Origin: Fibrobacterota bacterium
Lineage (GTDB): Bacteria; Fibrobacterota; Chitinivibrionia; Chitinivibrionales; JANQEN01
Direction of reading: 5' to 3'
DNA: 5,823 nt
Assembly (NCBI GenBank): GCA_030619215.1
Contig: JAUXBV010000254.1
Location: 1-5,823 of the forward strand
In this document: positions 5,608 through 5,823 of the stretch, piece by piece
How positions within the stretch are numbered: the first letter of the stretch is position 1
Layout of the letters: every line of letters begins with the position of its first letter
The notes under the pieces: generated by a model
Seen by the model: the letters and a program-made list of their open reading frames with translations, nothing else
Told to the model about the DNA's origin: nothing
Databases searched by the model: none
Program-made: the position numbers and the translations under genes

Positions 5608-5823
5608 TTATTTTGCTGCATTTTGCTGTATTGTAAAAACCAAAATTACCAGAGTCGCAATAGATACTGTAATTTGAAGAATATCTCTAACCAGGTTAAA
5701 CCTATTAATATACTGTTTCTCCGGTATCCAAATTGCATCACCGGCCTCTAAATTTTTTCCCCTGTGTGGGCTCAACATAACATCTGTCCCGCCTTTTATT
5801 ATTGTAATTGAACCTTTGCGAGC
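5608..5823 (-). CDS. C-terminal end of an SLBB-type polysaccharide export protein (partial)
   Basis: The minus strand is open from the window edge to a TAA at 5608-5610, giving the last 71 residues of a protein whose start lies beyond 5823. The visible part begins ARKGSITIIKGG, continues through 'LSPHRGKNLEAGDAIWIPEK' (about residues 17-36), and ends with a basic-aromatic segment and a hydrophobic helix (about 48-64, ILQITVSIATLVILVFTI) before QQNAAK. The strand, then 'L-E-x-G-D-x-I-x-I-P' motif, then 'RDILQ' and hydrophobic tail are characteristic of the end of SLBB-domain exopolysaccharide/capsule export proteins of the Wza/poly-export group. These act in the outer membrane or periplasm as part of the export channel. 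The assignment comes from the C-terminus only; the poly-export domain and signal peptide cannot be seen. The gene converges on merR and is not part of the der-gpsA operon. Confidence 0.75.
   Translation of the reverse strand, partial: ARKGSITIIKGGTDVMLSPHRGKNLEAGDAIWIPEKQYINRFNLVRDILQITVSIATLVILVFTIQQNAAK

Overview
This AT-rich bacterial window holds five complete plus-strand genes and the 3' end of a sixth gene on the minus strand. In order they are: a predicted lipoprotein; a large coiled-coil/TPR protein of unknown function; the ribosome-assembly GTPase Der; glycerol-3-phosphate dehydrogenase GpsA; a short MerR-type regulator; and, convergent with it, the C-terminus of an SLBB-type polysaccharide export protein. 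Coding density is high. The organism is a bacterium with lipoproteins and, judging from the capsule/exopolysaccharide export gene, probably Gram-negative. The lipoprotein layout (an SbsA-like Ig domain followed by a pre-peptidase C-terminal-like domain), the relaxed lipobox and the der-gpsA-merR order would fit the FCB group (Fibrobacterota or relatives) or a deltaproteobacterium-like lineage. That placement is inference and cannot be settled from this sequence alone.

Region 1-172 is AT-rich non-coding leader with a plausible sigma70-type promoter (TTGAAA, 17 bp, TAATAT) for the lipoprotein gene. The lipoprotein (173-871) is followed by a 72-bp gap. That gap contains an 18-bp near-palindrome and a perfect TTGACA hexamer, so the coiled-coil/TPR gene (944-2641) may have its own promoter. 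From there to the end of gpsA the genes are tightly packed: 26 bp between the TPR gene and der, and no bases between the der stop and the gpsA ATG. This looks like one operon of housekeeping functions, ribosome maturation (Der) and phospholipid precursor supply (GpsA), headed by an uncharacterised cytoplasmic protein. A 94-bp gap with a second promoter-like element precedes the MerR gene (5174-5524). The 83-bp space between the convergent merR and SLBB genes is pyrimidine-rich on the plus strand and shows no convincing GC-rich terminator.

No mobile element, CRISPR array, tRNA or rRNA was seen. The most unfamiliar content is the 565-residue protein ahead of der. Smaller points are sequence variants in conserved motifs: NKAE in place of NKxD in the first Der GTPase domain, and GxGxxA in place of GxGxxG in the GpsA Rossmann loop.
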